60,000 nucleotides of DNA from Cryptomeria japonica (Eukaryota; Streptophyta; Pinopsida; Cupressales; Cupressaceae). Shown one piece after another: positions 1-11,109 of this stretch. Both the position numbers and the translations under genes were made by a program. The first letter of the stretch is position 1; each line of letters begins with the position of its first letter. The notes under the pieces are model-generated. The model searched no databases. It saw only the letters and a list, made by a program, of their open reading frames with translations, and had not been told where the DNA came from. The DNA lies in contig NC_081409.1 in NCBI RefSeq assembly GCF_030272615.1, forward strand, positions 618,809,255 to 618,869,254, in the 5' to 3' direction.

Positions 1-395
1 ATACATATAGAAATCAATCATCATATAAACATCTAAATCACATAAAGTTGTAACTAAGCATGAGCATAATCAATAATATCAAAATCATGGAATCATATGA
101 TATTTGTCAATTATCATCGATGAAGCACATATAAAAGCCAAAATAACATCCATGCATCATATGTATCTAAACATGTCTATTGTGTCCATTGCAGAAAAGC
201 CAAGATCCGATCAAGTCTACCAAAGTGGAACAAAGCCTGCTCAAAGGTGCACACTACACCATCCTCCATACAACCATCAAATAACACAAATCCACTTAGT
301 GCCTAGCATCCTATTTTTAATCTTGAACACCCTTTATTGGCCTCAACAAACCTATCATGGGTATCGCACCAACCAGGTCGAGGAGGGGCATTACA
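1..395 (-). mobile_element. Partial gypsy LTR running off the left edge
   Basis: Read on the minus strand, an LTR-like start TGTAATGCCCCTCC begins at 395, directly after a purine run. Plant chromovirus-type Ty3/gypsy LTRs commonly start TGTAA after such a tract. The rest of the LTR would extend beyond position 1, so no second boundary or partner LTR can be seen. The plus-strand open frame at 104-490 lies across this boundary and looks accidental. The assignment rests on the boundary motif alone. Confidence 0.45.
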
Positions 396-408
396 TCCTC
401 CCTCCCTT
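396..408 (-). other. Polypurine tract of the left-edge gypsy element
   Basis: On the minus strand this reads AAGGGAGGGAGGA and abuts the TGTAA start of the putative LTR. It would prime plus-strand DNA synthesis. It is a good match in form and position to the polypurine tracts of plant gypsy elements, but no coding domain next to it could be recognised. Confidence 0.45.
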
Positions 409-3244
409 GGGTTCGTCTTACTCCTGGAAGTCACAAGGGTTAAGATACATCAAGAAATACCTGATCCAAGAAATCTTTAAGAATAAGTGATAACTAGTTC
501 TACTTCAGCACACTTACCAATAGTCTATCCATTCCACCTATTATTGGGCTTTGACATCTAAGTATTGTTTAGTCATTTCCTGACCGAAGGTGAGATTTGA
601 ACATCAGAGTTCTTCGTTCTTGCCTTGTCCATCCAATGCAGATGCATTTCACTAGAGACATCAAGTAATAATCCTCCTACTAGCTACTATTTCACACTAT
701 ATAGCTGAGATAGTACTGTGGTAACATCCTTTAACCACATTTGCGAAGGTCCAAATTCTTAATTTCTACCAATCAAGTAGGCATAATCAAGATAATTTAC
801 ACTATTTAATCATATCGATACTCCTTTAACATCTCTTTGTACATGTATATAAGAAAATAGTTAGGCCTTTTGCACAATTCTTCCTACCTATGGTGTCCAA
901 AATCGCTAGAGAGTCCATGACATGGGTTCCTAGAGAGAAGAAATTCTCAAAAGTGCACCTCTTTAGGCCAATTTAGTTGATTCAACTTAAAGCATCTAAA
1001 ATTAGGTGTCCTATTTATGTAGAACCGCACAAATTTTGATATGTAGACTATATAATTTCCCTCACCATGCTTCTGCTATGCTACTCATTCTGATCATCCA
1101 TATCTATTAACCACAAAAAAGCACTCATAAAAGTTTGGAAAATGTAAGATTCAATCATCCAGTTTACTTGACTATTTGAGCATCATAGGAGTATTCAATT
1201 CCTAGCACTTATATCCTTTTTACATTCAAGGATTTACTAACATACTTACTCCACTAGTGTATTTCATCTATTTACTAAATGTCATTGCTACTCAACAACC
1301 TTACAAGTTTCGTGTAACACTCTGTAGCATTCTCCCTTGCACATACTATGAGAGGTCTGAAGGGGACATGATAGAAACAACACTTAACACATTATAGGCT
1401 CACAATGCAATCACATTTGGGATAGGTCACCATAGACAAGAAAGAGAAGCAACAAAAAAAAAAGTCCATAATTTGAAATCATGAAAGGAATAAAAATTGC
1501 TGGTGAAATTCAATCAAGAACGTAATGCGGCAAGTGCCACTAAAGGTAAATCGATTAAAAGTAACAACAAATTGGTGACCCAACCCAAGTAAGGATAATC
1601 TAAAACCACATTACAAACAATAACAAGAAATTAAAAATCAAATAGACAATTCATTCAATCCTCATCATGTGGTGACTACTATTAGTCACAACAAAGGGAG
1701 TAATCTCTACACATCACTCAAGGGTACAATGTCCTTGAATGAGTAGAGATTCCAAGCCTTGCGACTATGACCTTTCTTAGCTTCCATATTCTTCTAATTT
1801 CCTTCCTAGACTAAGAAAATTCTCCTTCAATTCCTCCTTATCATAACTTAGCATAATCTCCAATGACATGATTATATTCTAATTCTCTAACATCCATAAT
1901 ACAACTCACGAGTCTATTGCATTACCATCACTCCACCTACTTATAGTTCCCTTAAATTCTGCTTCATAGTAAATTCTTGAAGTCCTTCTTACACATCTTA
2001 TCCATTACCATGAAACATTTCTATTTCCAACCTAACTCCCTAACATAGTAGGATCTCCCTAATTTCTCTCCCTTTTCATCATGATATATCACTTTATTAC
2101 GCCTCCATACATATCATGGACACCTCACCATTGCGCTTAACATCTGAATCTAGGGCATTACCCAAAGGTCGTCGATACCTTCTTATACACTTAGTCAAAA
2201 TCTTAGCTTTTCCCTTGCATGTTCTCTTTAATCACCTGAGAGGAAATAATATAGCAAGCAAATCCTTTTCGAAGTACACAGCTCAAGTTGAGGGGTTACA
2301 TGCAACCCTTGTTAAAAATTTGTGTGTAGAGAAAGTGACCTATGTACTCAGTAGGAACTTGGAATTAGTAAGGAATAAGATACTAATTAGGTTCATTGAA
2401 TACCCCCCTTTCATTCTAGAACATATATGCAAAATAATCATTAACATATAGTTGTGATGGTAGGGAAGGGGTTTAGAAAGGTACAAGTGCAAGAGTCTAT
2501 GATCAATGAGACACCAATAGTGGCTTATGTTGAGAAGAAATTGACATACTATACAAATGATCAACAAATTGCGAACAACAAAGACTATCCTATATCTTTT
2601 TTTTATATTATCTCTTACATTCTCATCTTGTGCTCTATACATATTAATGATTGATAATTAAGGATCTTCAACAGCTTCAACTCTTGGAGATTTCGTTAGC
2701 CCTTGGTGGGCTGCCCAAGGCAAAAATCTTACACGATCCAAGTTAAACCTTGATGTAAAGCATCAAGAAACAAACCAAAAATTCCCAAATCAACCATGGG
2801 AATTTCATCCTAAGGTACTCACTAACCCATAAAACATCCAATTTTGATAGGTTCAAGGCATCTAACAAGATTAGAAACATCCAACCAATCCAACTTACTC
2901 AAGATTAACCAATCCAGTTCTCAATCATCAACTCAACACAAGATCCAAACTCAACATAAGATCCATATGTTTGATAACCATTACCTTAAGGCTTTTCAAT
3001 ATCTTACTATATCAATCACACAACAACTTCTAAGTTCCCATCCCCAACATCTCCACAATCCTTTAAAAATCTGCAACATGCTTCATAGCAATTCACATGA
3101 ATGTGATCAGAAATAACAATTATAAGATAAGCAATCAAAATGAGTTTTTTGTATCTTCTTAACAATGAAAATCTATCATCCATTCCATAGAGTTCATTTT
3201 AATAAGGTGCAAACACAACAAACAAATTCTTCCTTTCCATGACT
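409..3244. other. Unassigned AT-rich region
   Basis: If the polypurine tract at 396-408 is real, this stretch would be internal sequence of a minus-strand gypsy element. I could not recognise integrase, RT or protease motifs in it on either strand. Short open frames (for example 2116-2451 on the plus strand) have no recognisable domain and overlap opposite-strand frames, so I treat them as chance. I see no primer-binding site for a second LTR here. Confidence 0.4.
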
Positions 3245-4464
3245 TGTTGGCCATTTGGTGGAATTGTTTATGTATTGCATTGAGGTTTTGTCATTGATGC
3301 CAATACTAGTTGTTTAGATGCTTTATCGGCACCCTTCTTGTCCTGATAGGTTGAGTGGTTTCTAGTTAACTTGGATCTGACGTGATCTGGTAGGGTCCGA
3401 TATAGTTTGGTGATAGAATTGGCTTGTTCATGATACTCATACTCATATTTGATCAGTTGGTTTTGGTCTGGTGATCGGATGCTATCCTGTTTGCTTAGAA
3501 GCTTGGTTTCTGGTTCCGGTGAGGGTTTCACCGGCAGAGCTTTGGTGGAGATCTTTGATGAATTGCATAAGTGGTGCTGGTGCAGCTTTTGATGGAGTTT
3601 GAGGATGTCATTGGTGATCATGTTCGAGACTTGATGGATGGAGATCGTTGTTGTGGCATGTGGACCTATACTGGGTCCTGGTTGATCTAGGTTATGGACC
3701 GACTTTAATGTAACATGTGGATAGGACCTATTGATGTATCTCTAGGATGTCTTATGTGTTGGATATTATTTTTTTGGTCTAAGGCTGACATGGTTTGTAA
3801 TTATGTAATTGTTTTATTGTCTGATGGTTGACCTGATTGTTTATGGTTGAGGGTTTTGTATAAATAGATGTAAGATCTCATTGTAGATCATCATGGTTAT
3901 TGTTAGAGGTCATGGTCAAGGAATGTAATGTGCGAATAATGTAACATCATTTAGGTAGAGGAGTTGGTCGATCATTAGAGATCTAATTGGATTTATGTAG
4001 GAGGATTTAGTCTTCCGGTATTGAGCTTAACCGAAATTGTACTCTGGCATAGGAGATGCTATCTTTTGCAGTTCAACATTTCTCTGGATTGTAGTCTAAA
4101 TTTCTATGTAGTCAGTGAGACTCCTTTTATGATGAGCACTGTGCTCTAGGTTGTTGGCCTTCCTGCAAGTGTAGGCCCCTAAATTGTAATTCACATACTT
4201 ACTGCAGAAGTATTATCTAACTGTGGGTAGGCTTCCCACCATGGTTTTTCCCTTTACTAGGTTTTCCATGTATAAATCTTGGTGTCATGTGGATGGTATT
4301 TATTCTATGATTATTGTTTATGCTAAATTGGTTTATCTACTATTTTGGTATTAATGTTTTGGGTTCCAGTATTAACTTTTAAATTTCTAATGGTTTCGAT
4401 AATCTATGACAATTGTTTCACCCCCCCTCGGAGTTGTCTTCTGGTAATTAGAAATTGTCTAACA
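3245..4464 (+). repeat. Copia-1 5' LTR
   Basis: The LTR runs from TGTTGGCC to TCTAACA, about 1220 bp, and matches 26879-27934 along its first 1055 bp or so. It contains the U5 feature TTTCACCCCCCC shortly before its end, as plant copia LTRs often do. The five bases before it are tgact, but the right flank is lost, so no target duplication can be confirmed. Confidence 0.92.
3859..3867 (+). promoter_or_regulatory. TATA box of the Copia-1 5' LTR
   Basis: TATAAATAG lies about two thirds of the way into U3 and is conserved at 27494-27502 in the 3' LTR. It is the likely core promoter of the element. The start site would lie some 30 bp downstream, which leaves a long R-U5. Confidence 0.65.
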
Positions 4465-4466
4465 AT

Positions 4467-4478
4467 TGGTATTATCAC
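4467..4478 (+). other. Copia-1 primer-binding site (degenerate)
   Basis: TGGTATTATCAC sits two bases after the LTR end. It is a decayed form of TGGTATCAGAGC, the initiator-tRNA-Met complement of plant copia elements. The related Copia-2 keeps a better copy, TGGTATTAGAGC, at 56100-56111. Confidence 0.75.
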
Positions 4479-4522
4479 CTTGGTCCTCTCTAAAGAAAGC
4501 TTAACTGCTTGAGGAAGATCCT

Positions 4523-5436
4523 ATGGCGACTAATAGTTCAAGTTCATCCAGTTCTTCTTGAGCTATCATTTGAATGGATATTCTGAGGCTTGATGGAACA
4601 AATTACACAGTATGAAAGATTTGGATGGAGACTCATTTGAGATGTTGGGCAAGGAGATTTGGGAGATCACACAGATTGGTGTCATACCCTATAATCCGGG
4701 ATTTGGAAATCCTCCTCCAGTAAACCTGGACAAGGAGCTTGAGAATGATTTTAGAGCAAGAGAATCCCTCTTGTGTGCACTCTTTGATCAACAAATAATG
4801 GGATTAACTAACAAATCATCTAGAATGGATATATGGGATAAGTTGGAGACTCTTAATGAAGGTGACCCTACAGTGAATATTGCTAAACTTAATGGTTACC
4901 AGGTGAGATATGAAAACCTTAAGATGGAAGAAGATGAAAGGATCATTGCATTCATGGAAATGGTAAATGAGATTGTTATGGGAATTCAATGTTGTGGTGG
5001 AACTCTGAGCGAAGATGAATTTGTTTCTAAAGTCCTGAGAGCCCTACCACCGACTTACAAAATGAAGGCTACTGATATTAATGAGTTAAGAACAATAGCT
5101 AATATATCTGTCAATAGAGATTCTTTGGATGGGAAACTATCTTCTTTTGAGCTTGAAGAATTTGGACCTTCTCGAGCTATGAAATTTGAACCTACTTTTA
5201 ATGCATCTACATCTGCAACCGACAAGCAAGACTGGAAATATTTGTATGCAAAGGAATTGGAAGATATGAAGAGAGAAGATGATGAGTTTGAGAAACTTGA
5301 ATCACTATTTTCTAGAAGAGTACCGAAAAGACCGGTAGGAAGTAAGCATGAAGGAAAAGAACCTTTTAAATGTTTTGCATGTAATAAGATTGGTCATTTT
5401 GCATCTAGATGTCCTGAAAAAAATTCAATATTTTAA
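4523..5436 (+). pseudogene. Copia-1 gag (nucleocapsid), frameshifted
   Basis: Gag packages the element RNA into virus-like particles. The original start is probably the ATG at 4523, followed by a serine run and the copia gag opening LDGTNY. In-frame stops occur in this part and the frame shifts near 4640. An open frame from 4612 to 5436 then carries the rest. It includes the WDKLETLNEGD and NLKMEEDERI segments typical of this gag family, and a CCHC zinc knuckle CFACNKIGHFASRC starting near 5371. The first residues of the open frame at 4612 are out-of-frame sequence, not the real N-terminus. Homologous gag is seen in Copia-2. Confidence 0.85.
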
Positions 5437-6983
5437 GAAAGAGTTAGAAAATCATTTAAAACTAACCCTGGATATCAGTACAAGTATAAATACAAGAAAA
5501 ATAGAGACAAATCATGCTAAATAGTGGATGAGGAAGGCATTACTGATTCTGATGATGAATCGGCAGAAGACTCTACTAGTGGATCCGACAATGGGAAGGA
5601 ATGGTTGTTCCTGGTATCAAGGAAGATGATCCAGCACTAGAAGAGAATGTACCTAAAGAAAAGGAACTTGCTGCTAAAATTGAAGACAAGGATGAATGAG
5701 TAATTGAAAGTGGTTGTTCACATCATATGACAAGAGATAAAGGGAAGTTTCTGTCTTTACAAGAATTTGATGGTGATCTAGTTAGATTTGGAGATGACAA
5801 AGCATGTATGGTCAAAGGAAAAAGGAACTATATCATTGGATGGTAAGAACAATACTGATAATGTTTATTATGTTGAAGGTTTGAGGCATAATATTTTAAG
5901 TGTAGGACAATTGGTAGATAAGGGATTTCAATTCCAGTTCAAGGATGAAAAATGAAAAATCATTAACAGATCTAGTTAGGAGATAGAAACTGGTACACAA
6001 ACAAAAGGTAATATATTTCATTTGAACTCCGATGAGAAAAAATGTTTGATTACACATATTGATGAGTGTTGGCTATGGCATAAAATGTTGTGTCATGTGA
6101 ATTTTGATTGCATTGTGAAGATCGGTTCAACTAAGGTAGTTAGGGATATACCTAAGATTATGAAGCCCTATAATCCGGTATGTAAAGAATGTCAAATGGG
6201 TAAACAGGTCAAAACCTCTTTTAGGAGCATACAAGATAAATCAAATGATGTTCTTGATCTTATTCATATTGATTTGTGCAGCCCTGCTAGAGTTAAAAGT
6301 TTTCAAGGTCATAGATATTTCATGCTAATCATTGATGACTATTCTAGAATGATGTGGGTTACTTTTTTGAAAGAAAAATCTAAAGCATTTGAAAAGTTTA
6401 AAATATTTAAGGCTAAAGTGGAAAGTGAGATACGATTGAAGATTAAATGTTTGAGATCAAATCATGGTGGAGAATTTACATCCAGTGAGTTTAATAACTT
6501 TTGTGACAAGCATGGTATAAGAAGACAATTTTTTGCTCCACAGACACCTCAGCAGAATGGAGTTGTGGAAAGGAAGAACAAAACTATCTTGGATGCTGCT
6601 AGAACATTGATGATGGAAGCTACTCTACCTCATATCTATTGGAGAGAAGCAGTGAGTATAGTGGTTTATACATTCAATAGAGTATGTATCAAAGGAGAAA
6701 CCAATAAGAAACCTTATGAATTATGGTTTGGAAATACACCTACATTTAAGTATTTCAGAATTTTTGGTAGGAAATGTTATATCAAGAGAGATGATAAAAT
6801 TGGGAAATTTGATCCTAGATGTGATGAAGGCATATTTCTTGGTTATTCTAATGAAAGAAAAGCATATAGATGTTATAACAAGAGATTGCAGAGAATTACA
6901 AAGAGTGCTAATGTCAAAGTAGATGAGCTGAATAGAAGCCAAATCAGAGTTTATGAGAAGGAACCGACAGTGGAAATGATTAT
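5437..6983 (+). pseudogene. Copia-1 protease and integrase, broken at the Gypsy-A insertion
   Basis: After gag the frame has stops and shifts. The protease active site appears near 5705 as ESGCSHHMT, where the family has DSG, so the catalytic aspartate is replaced by glutamate. An open frame from 6022 holds the GAG-pre-integrase zinc finger (LWHKMLCH and CKEC) and the integrase core. Of the DDE triad, the first Asp (IHIDLC) and the Glu (NGVVERKNK) are present. The second Asp is Asn at 6460-6462 (LRSNHGGEF; Copia-2 keeps LRSDQGGEF). The open frame continues to 7020, but the last 12 codons or so are Gypsy-A LTR, so Copia-1 ends at 6983. It is inactive. Confidence 0.9.
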
Positions 6984-7279
6984 TGTAGATAGGAATTTGG
7001 AAATCATCAAAGTAATATAAACATTAGCCTAGCTCAATCACAAAACAAGATTGCAATGACAAATCCTAAAAACATTCAATAGAGACATGAAAACAAAACA
7101 ATCAAATCAAATGCAAACCATCTCAAACGTGAATGTCTCCTCTAGAATTCTCCATTGTCCTTCTTTCTCCTTCAAATTGCTTTGTTTGTGGATCTCACCT
7201 ACAAGTGCATAAGTATGAGATGAAAGCAAGATTGGCAAAATAGCATAAAGATACTAGAAGCGTGATTGATTGATCGATC

Positions 7280-7291
7280 GGGGGGGGGGGG
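7280..7291 (+). repeat. Homopolymer G run
   Basis: Twelve consecutive G follow a TGATTGATTGATCGATC segment. The partner LTR has eleven at 23565-23575, so the length has slipped by one since insertion. Confidence 0.9.
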
Positions 7292-7314
7292 CATGATTGA
7301 AGAAATTTATCCAA

Positions 7315-7320
7315 TTTATA
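7315..7320 (-). promoter_or_regulatory. Candidate TATA box in the Gypsy-A LTR
   Basis: On the minus strand this is TATAAA. It is conserved at 23599-23604 in the 5' LTR, about 330 bp before the LTR end, a plausible place for the U3/R border. A poly-C run on the same strand lies 24-36 bp downstream, at the expected start site. Confidence 0.4.
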
Positions 7321-7924
7321 GATAAATTGGAGAAAAGAAAAGATTAGCATGAAGAGATTTGAAAGGAAATTCAAATCAAGAATAGCAAAATTATGACAAG
7401 TGTATGACAAATCGCTATGCAAGGAGTTATGACAATTTATGACAATTTATGACAAATTGCTATGCAAGAATTATGACAAGAATTTGAAATAGAAATAGAC
7501 ATTTAGGAATTTAGGAGAAATTAGAAAATTAGGTTAGAAATGATGACTTGGAAATTAGGAAATTGATGAAAATTAGGCAAATTAATTAATAATTTTTCAT
7601 TCATTAATTAATTTACAAAAAGAGGAGGAATTAATTAGCCAATTAAATGAATATTTAATTGCGACAAGAAGACTTAGGATAGTTAAATAAATCATTTATC
7701 CTAGAGGGAAAATGACAAACAAGATTATATGAATAAAACCCTAGAAGATGAATTAGAAATGCAAGGATGACAATTAGGTCTTGACAAAAGATAATTGATA
7801 TCAATTTGATTTGATCATGATTCTAACTGACAAAGGACCAATGCTGATAAATGATTTGATTGATAAATGTGCCAATTGATGAGGAACAATAACTAATTGA
7901 TCCAAATTGACATGATTGAGAAGG

Positions 7925-8109
7925 ATGACGATTGATGACAAATCGATCACAAAATGACAAGATTGAAAATCACAACAATCGATGACAAATCGATCACAAA
8001 ATGACAAGATTGAAAATGACAATGATCGATGAGAAATCGATCGCAAAATTGATGAGATTGACAAGGATCGATGGCGAATTGATCACAAGATGACAAGATT
8101 GACAAGAGG
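7925..8109. repeat. 47-bp imperfect tandem repeat in the Gypsy-A 3' LTR
   Basis: About four copies of a 47-bp unit built around CGATGACAAATCGATCAC and AAAATGACAAGATTG follow each other. The first two are nearly identical and the others are more diverged. The equivalent array in the 5' LTR is at about 24199-24370. It lies in the U3 part of the minus-strand LTR, where enhancer-like repeats are usual. A regulatory role is inferred. Confidence 0.75.
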
Positions 8110-8437
8110 AAAAAACCCTAATTCTATCATTGATTAGGATTGATGATGTCCAGAATGAAATCGAATTGACGATGTCAAAATATGACAAATGAGCATGCAC
8201 ATTGATACGACAGGATAAGATTGAGCAAAATCATGACTGAAGATTGTTATCGACAAGACCAAATTCAAAAGTGAGACAAATGAAGAATGTAGAAGAAGGA
8301 CTCGATGCTCACAAATGATAAAGACCAAGTGCGCAACATAGGAGAAATGTTAATGCAATGCAAAAACCCTAAAATAAGGCAATGCGCAAATGTTAAAGTA
8401 TGACTCCACAAGCGTTGACCATTTTTAGACGTCTACA

Positions 8438-8451
8438 TTTTGCCCCTCTTT
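8438..8451 (-). other. Gypsy-A polypurine tract
   Basis: The minus strand reads AAAGAGGGGCAAAA directly before the 3' LTR start TGTAGACG. This form is characteristic of Tat-branch elements such as Ogre, and it fixes the element's orientation. Confidence 0.9.
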
Positions 8452-9318
8452 GAGACAATGCAAGTTTAAGCATTGTTTCAAAGAACAATACTGAAAATGC
8501 CCTAGACAATAACAATGACATATGCATGCCCCCTCAAGGAATTGGCTAGAAATAGCCAGAAAAGAGGCCAATTGATCGATAAGAATGATAGAAAATGATA
8601 GGATCAAACGGTTTGAAAATCGGGGATTGGATACACAAATGAAAAGCAGTTGAAGGTGCAAAAGACCGCAACCAATATAAGATGGAGAGGGTGCATGTCC
8701 ATCTATGCATTGACAAAGTGCTATAAAGGAGACAAGGAGAAGGAAAATAGCTCATTTGCACTAGCCAAAGTGGAGGATTTGTTGCTCTAGAAAAGGACCC
8801 TTGCAGAGAGATGGTTAACATTCCAATGGTAGATCACCTCAAGGAACGTGTACACTCCTACAGATGATCAGACGACACAGGAGTAGCGGTATGTATCTCA
8901 AAAACCCATATTGTCAATTTCATGAATTTTACTTGCTTGCGGGACATTGCGGGGTCCATAGGGAATGGAGAAAAGGACTTATGTGCCTGTGTGGGTGCAT
9001 CCTATGCTTGTGTAGGATTTCCTACGCTTGTGTAGGGTACACAAACACAATTTGATGCTACATAGGTGCAGGACATGGTACACAGGCACAATTGTGCACG
9101 TAGGACCCTAATTTGACCGAAAATAGCGCACGGATGATCTCGAAAAGGGGGATGAGGGTAGGATAGGTCAAAATAGATAAGAAACACCCTAATTGGTGGA
9201 TGAAATGAGGAAATGCGACCCATAGGAGCAAACTCTAAAACTAACAAAATGTACCCTAATTGTGATGCAGAGTCGATAGTATCCACTGATTACACGGGAG
9301 AACTGACTAGATTGCTTC
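8452..9318. other. 3' untranslated region of Gypsy-A, upstream of the antisense frame
   Basis: I see no gene here. The stretch 8985-9085 is rich in repeats of the type ctgtgtaggtacac and tgcctgtgtgggtgc on both strands. The region would hold the promoter and 5' leader of the antisense PMD frame if that is transcribed from its own start. The plus-strand open frame at 8864-9055 and the minus-strand ones around 8425-9286 have no recognisable domain. Confidence 0.4.
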
Positions 9319-11109
9319 ATGTTACAACATAGACTTAGGAGAACGGATAGAGATACATTAGCAGAACTTGGATTATGCTATATCGCATTCATGCTCGAGA
9401 TTAGGGAAAACATAGGACTACTCACCGCATTGGCAGAGCGATGGTATTCAGAGACCTCATTCCATCTGGCAACTAGAGAGGCGACTGTGACACTAGAGGG
9501 TGTATGGCGTATCCTCCGCATTCTGATTCATGGGGAGGTGATAGAGTATGACCTAGTGACAAGGGGGGATTCTTTGTGCAAATTATTTGAGTGCGACGTA
9601 GATGATCTGGATATCATAGAGAGGGAGATTGGTTGGGAGACCATGGCATCAGAGTATGATCAATGATATGTGGTGATAGCCATGGTTATAGCATGCCTAT
9701 TAGCAGGGGATAGATGAGGACATGGATTCCCTATCAGATGGGGAAGAGTGCTAGAGTAGATGGTGATAGAGGGGATGGTGTATGCATGGGGACCATGTGT
9801 GCTAGCTATGCTATATTTTCAGCTGCATCAGATAGCATATTAGGGGGTGCAGACATTGAGCTATGGGGTCACACTATTACAGGTATGGGCATTTGAGCAC
9901 ATAGCCATATGTCGACCAATCGTAGAGAGATAGGTAGTACCACATCGACCATATGTGTACAGTTATGGGGGTACATTGAGACAAGGTCCATTTGGATACA
10001 TACTGTATTAGCGACATGAGCTAGACAGATTGAGAGAGTTCACATGGAGGCCATATCTTGATTGCCCTAGATGGTCAGATGATAGTGATGAGCTACCATA
10101 TTGCAGATAGGAGAGATACCTAATTGGGTGACTAGTGAACTGCCAGAGAGTGATTGAGATGTACCTGCCAGAGAGAGTCAAATGACAGTCTGGAGAGAGG
10201 CAGGATGTACCTAGAGGGACTGCACACTTTGCCCGATCTCACAAAGAGACGAGTCAGTGGGGGAGGATGATTTAGCCACACATAGCATATGCTAACTTCA
10301 CATAGCTACAGTAGAGATAGTGGGATTGGAGATCAAATGTGATGGATGCTGGGATGACAGAGGAGTATGAGCGATGGTTTGCATGATGACGGCCTATGCC
10401 ATTGACAGATCCTGATATTCCGGTACCTAGGAGACAGGAAGACTTCCCACTCACTGGAGAGGAGGAGGGAGATGATGAGGACAGAGATGAGGATGAGGAT
10501 GGAGATGATGATGATGATGAGTATGAGCCAGATTCGGCCGATTAGGAGTCATTGCAGGATATACCCATAGAGCCGGAGACAGCTAGGATAGAGGAGATGG
10601 AGATATGCAGGGCTACCATAGCGAGTCAACATGATCATATTGTGACATTAGAGAGATAGAATGCTATCTTGAGGATAGAGCAGGATTAGTTTAGAGCCGA
10701 GATAGCCAGACTTACAGCGGCTTGAGATACAACAATAGCACAGGCACAACAAGAAGAGCAAAGAGTCACCAAGTATCTTGGGTCGATTAGGGATGCTAGT
10801 GCACGTGAGATGGCACAGATGTTGGTAGAGACCAAAGAGGAGATACACCATTGGAGGAAACTATATGAGAGTGTAGTTCCACCAGAGTAGAGAGCAGCGT
10901 CATATTAGGCACGATCAAGGACAGAGAGCAGGCCACGTTCTTGGAGGTCAGTGAGCAGCATGGGGGTGAGTGGACCTATGAGACCACCACAGCCAGGACC
11001 AGGGGCAAGAGGGACATCATCTTTGAGACATGGAAGGGATGAGGAGGACAGAGGGAGCACCCAGTGACAGAGGTACATGCTCCTTATGACAGAGACAGAT
11101 ATAGTGTGA
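9319..11109 (+). pseudogene. Antisense plant mobile domain (PMD) protein of Gypsy-A
   Basis: The frame runs opposite to gag-pol, between integrase and the 3' LTR. From the ATG at 9319 it can be read in one frame for about 596 codons with no frameshift, but with some 22 in-frame stops. The N-terminal 350 codons resemble the plant mobile domain. Hallmarks are ALAERWYSETSFHL, then TREATVTLEGVW, then about 150 codons later GPCVLAMLYFQL, LLQVWAFEHIAI and REFTWRPYLD. An acidic run (10460-10530), a coiled-coil-like segment and a basic tail follow. PMD proteins exist both as plant silencing factors (MAIN/MAIL1 type) and as passengers of gypsy and Mutator-like elements. Antisense extra ORFs at this position are known in Tat elements, for example Grande gene 23. 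The function here is unknown. Confidence 0.72.

Larger units (their letters stand above)
6984..8437 (-). repeat. Gypsy-A 3' LTR
   Basis: In plus orientation it starts TGTAGATAGGAATTTG and ends GACGTCTACA, 1454 bp, so it has TG..CA ends on both strands. It aligns with 23269-24690. It contains a poly-G run (7280-7291), AT-rich direct repeats of attaattaat type near 7580-7615, and a four-copy 47-bp repeat at about 7925-8109. Confidence 0.93.

Noticed and set aside
104-490. 128-residue host ORF at the left edge
   Set aside because: It crosses a likely LTR/polypurine boundary on the opposite strand and has no recognisable domain.
7801-8328. Serine-rich minus-strand ORFs inside the Gypsy-A LTR, also at 24048-24596
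   Set aside because: They follow the 47-bp repeats and are cut by stops differently in the two LTRs, so I do not treat them as an LTR-coded protein like that of Gypsy-B.
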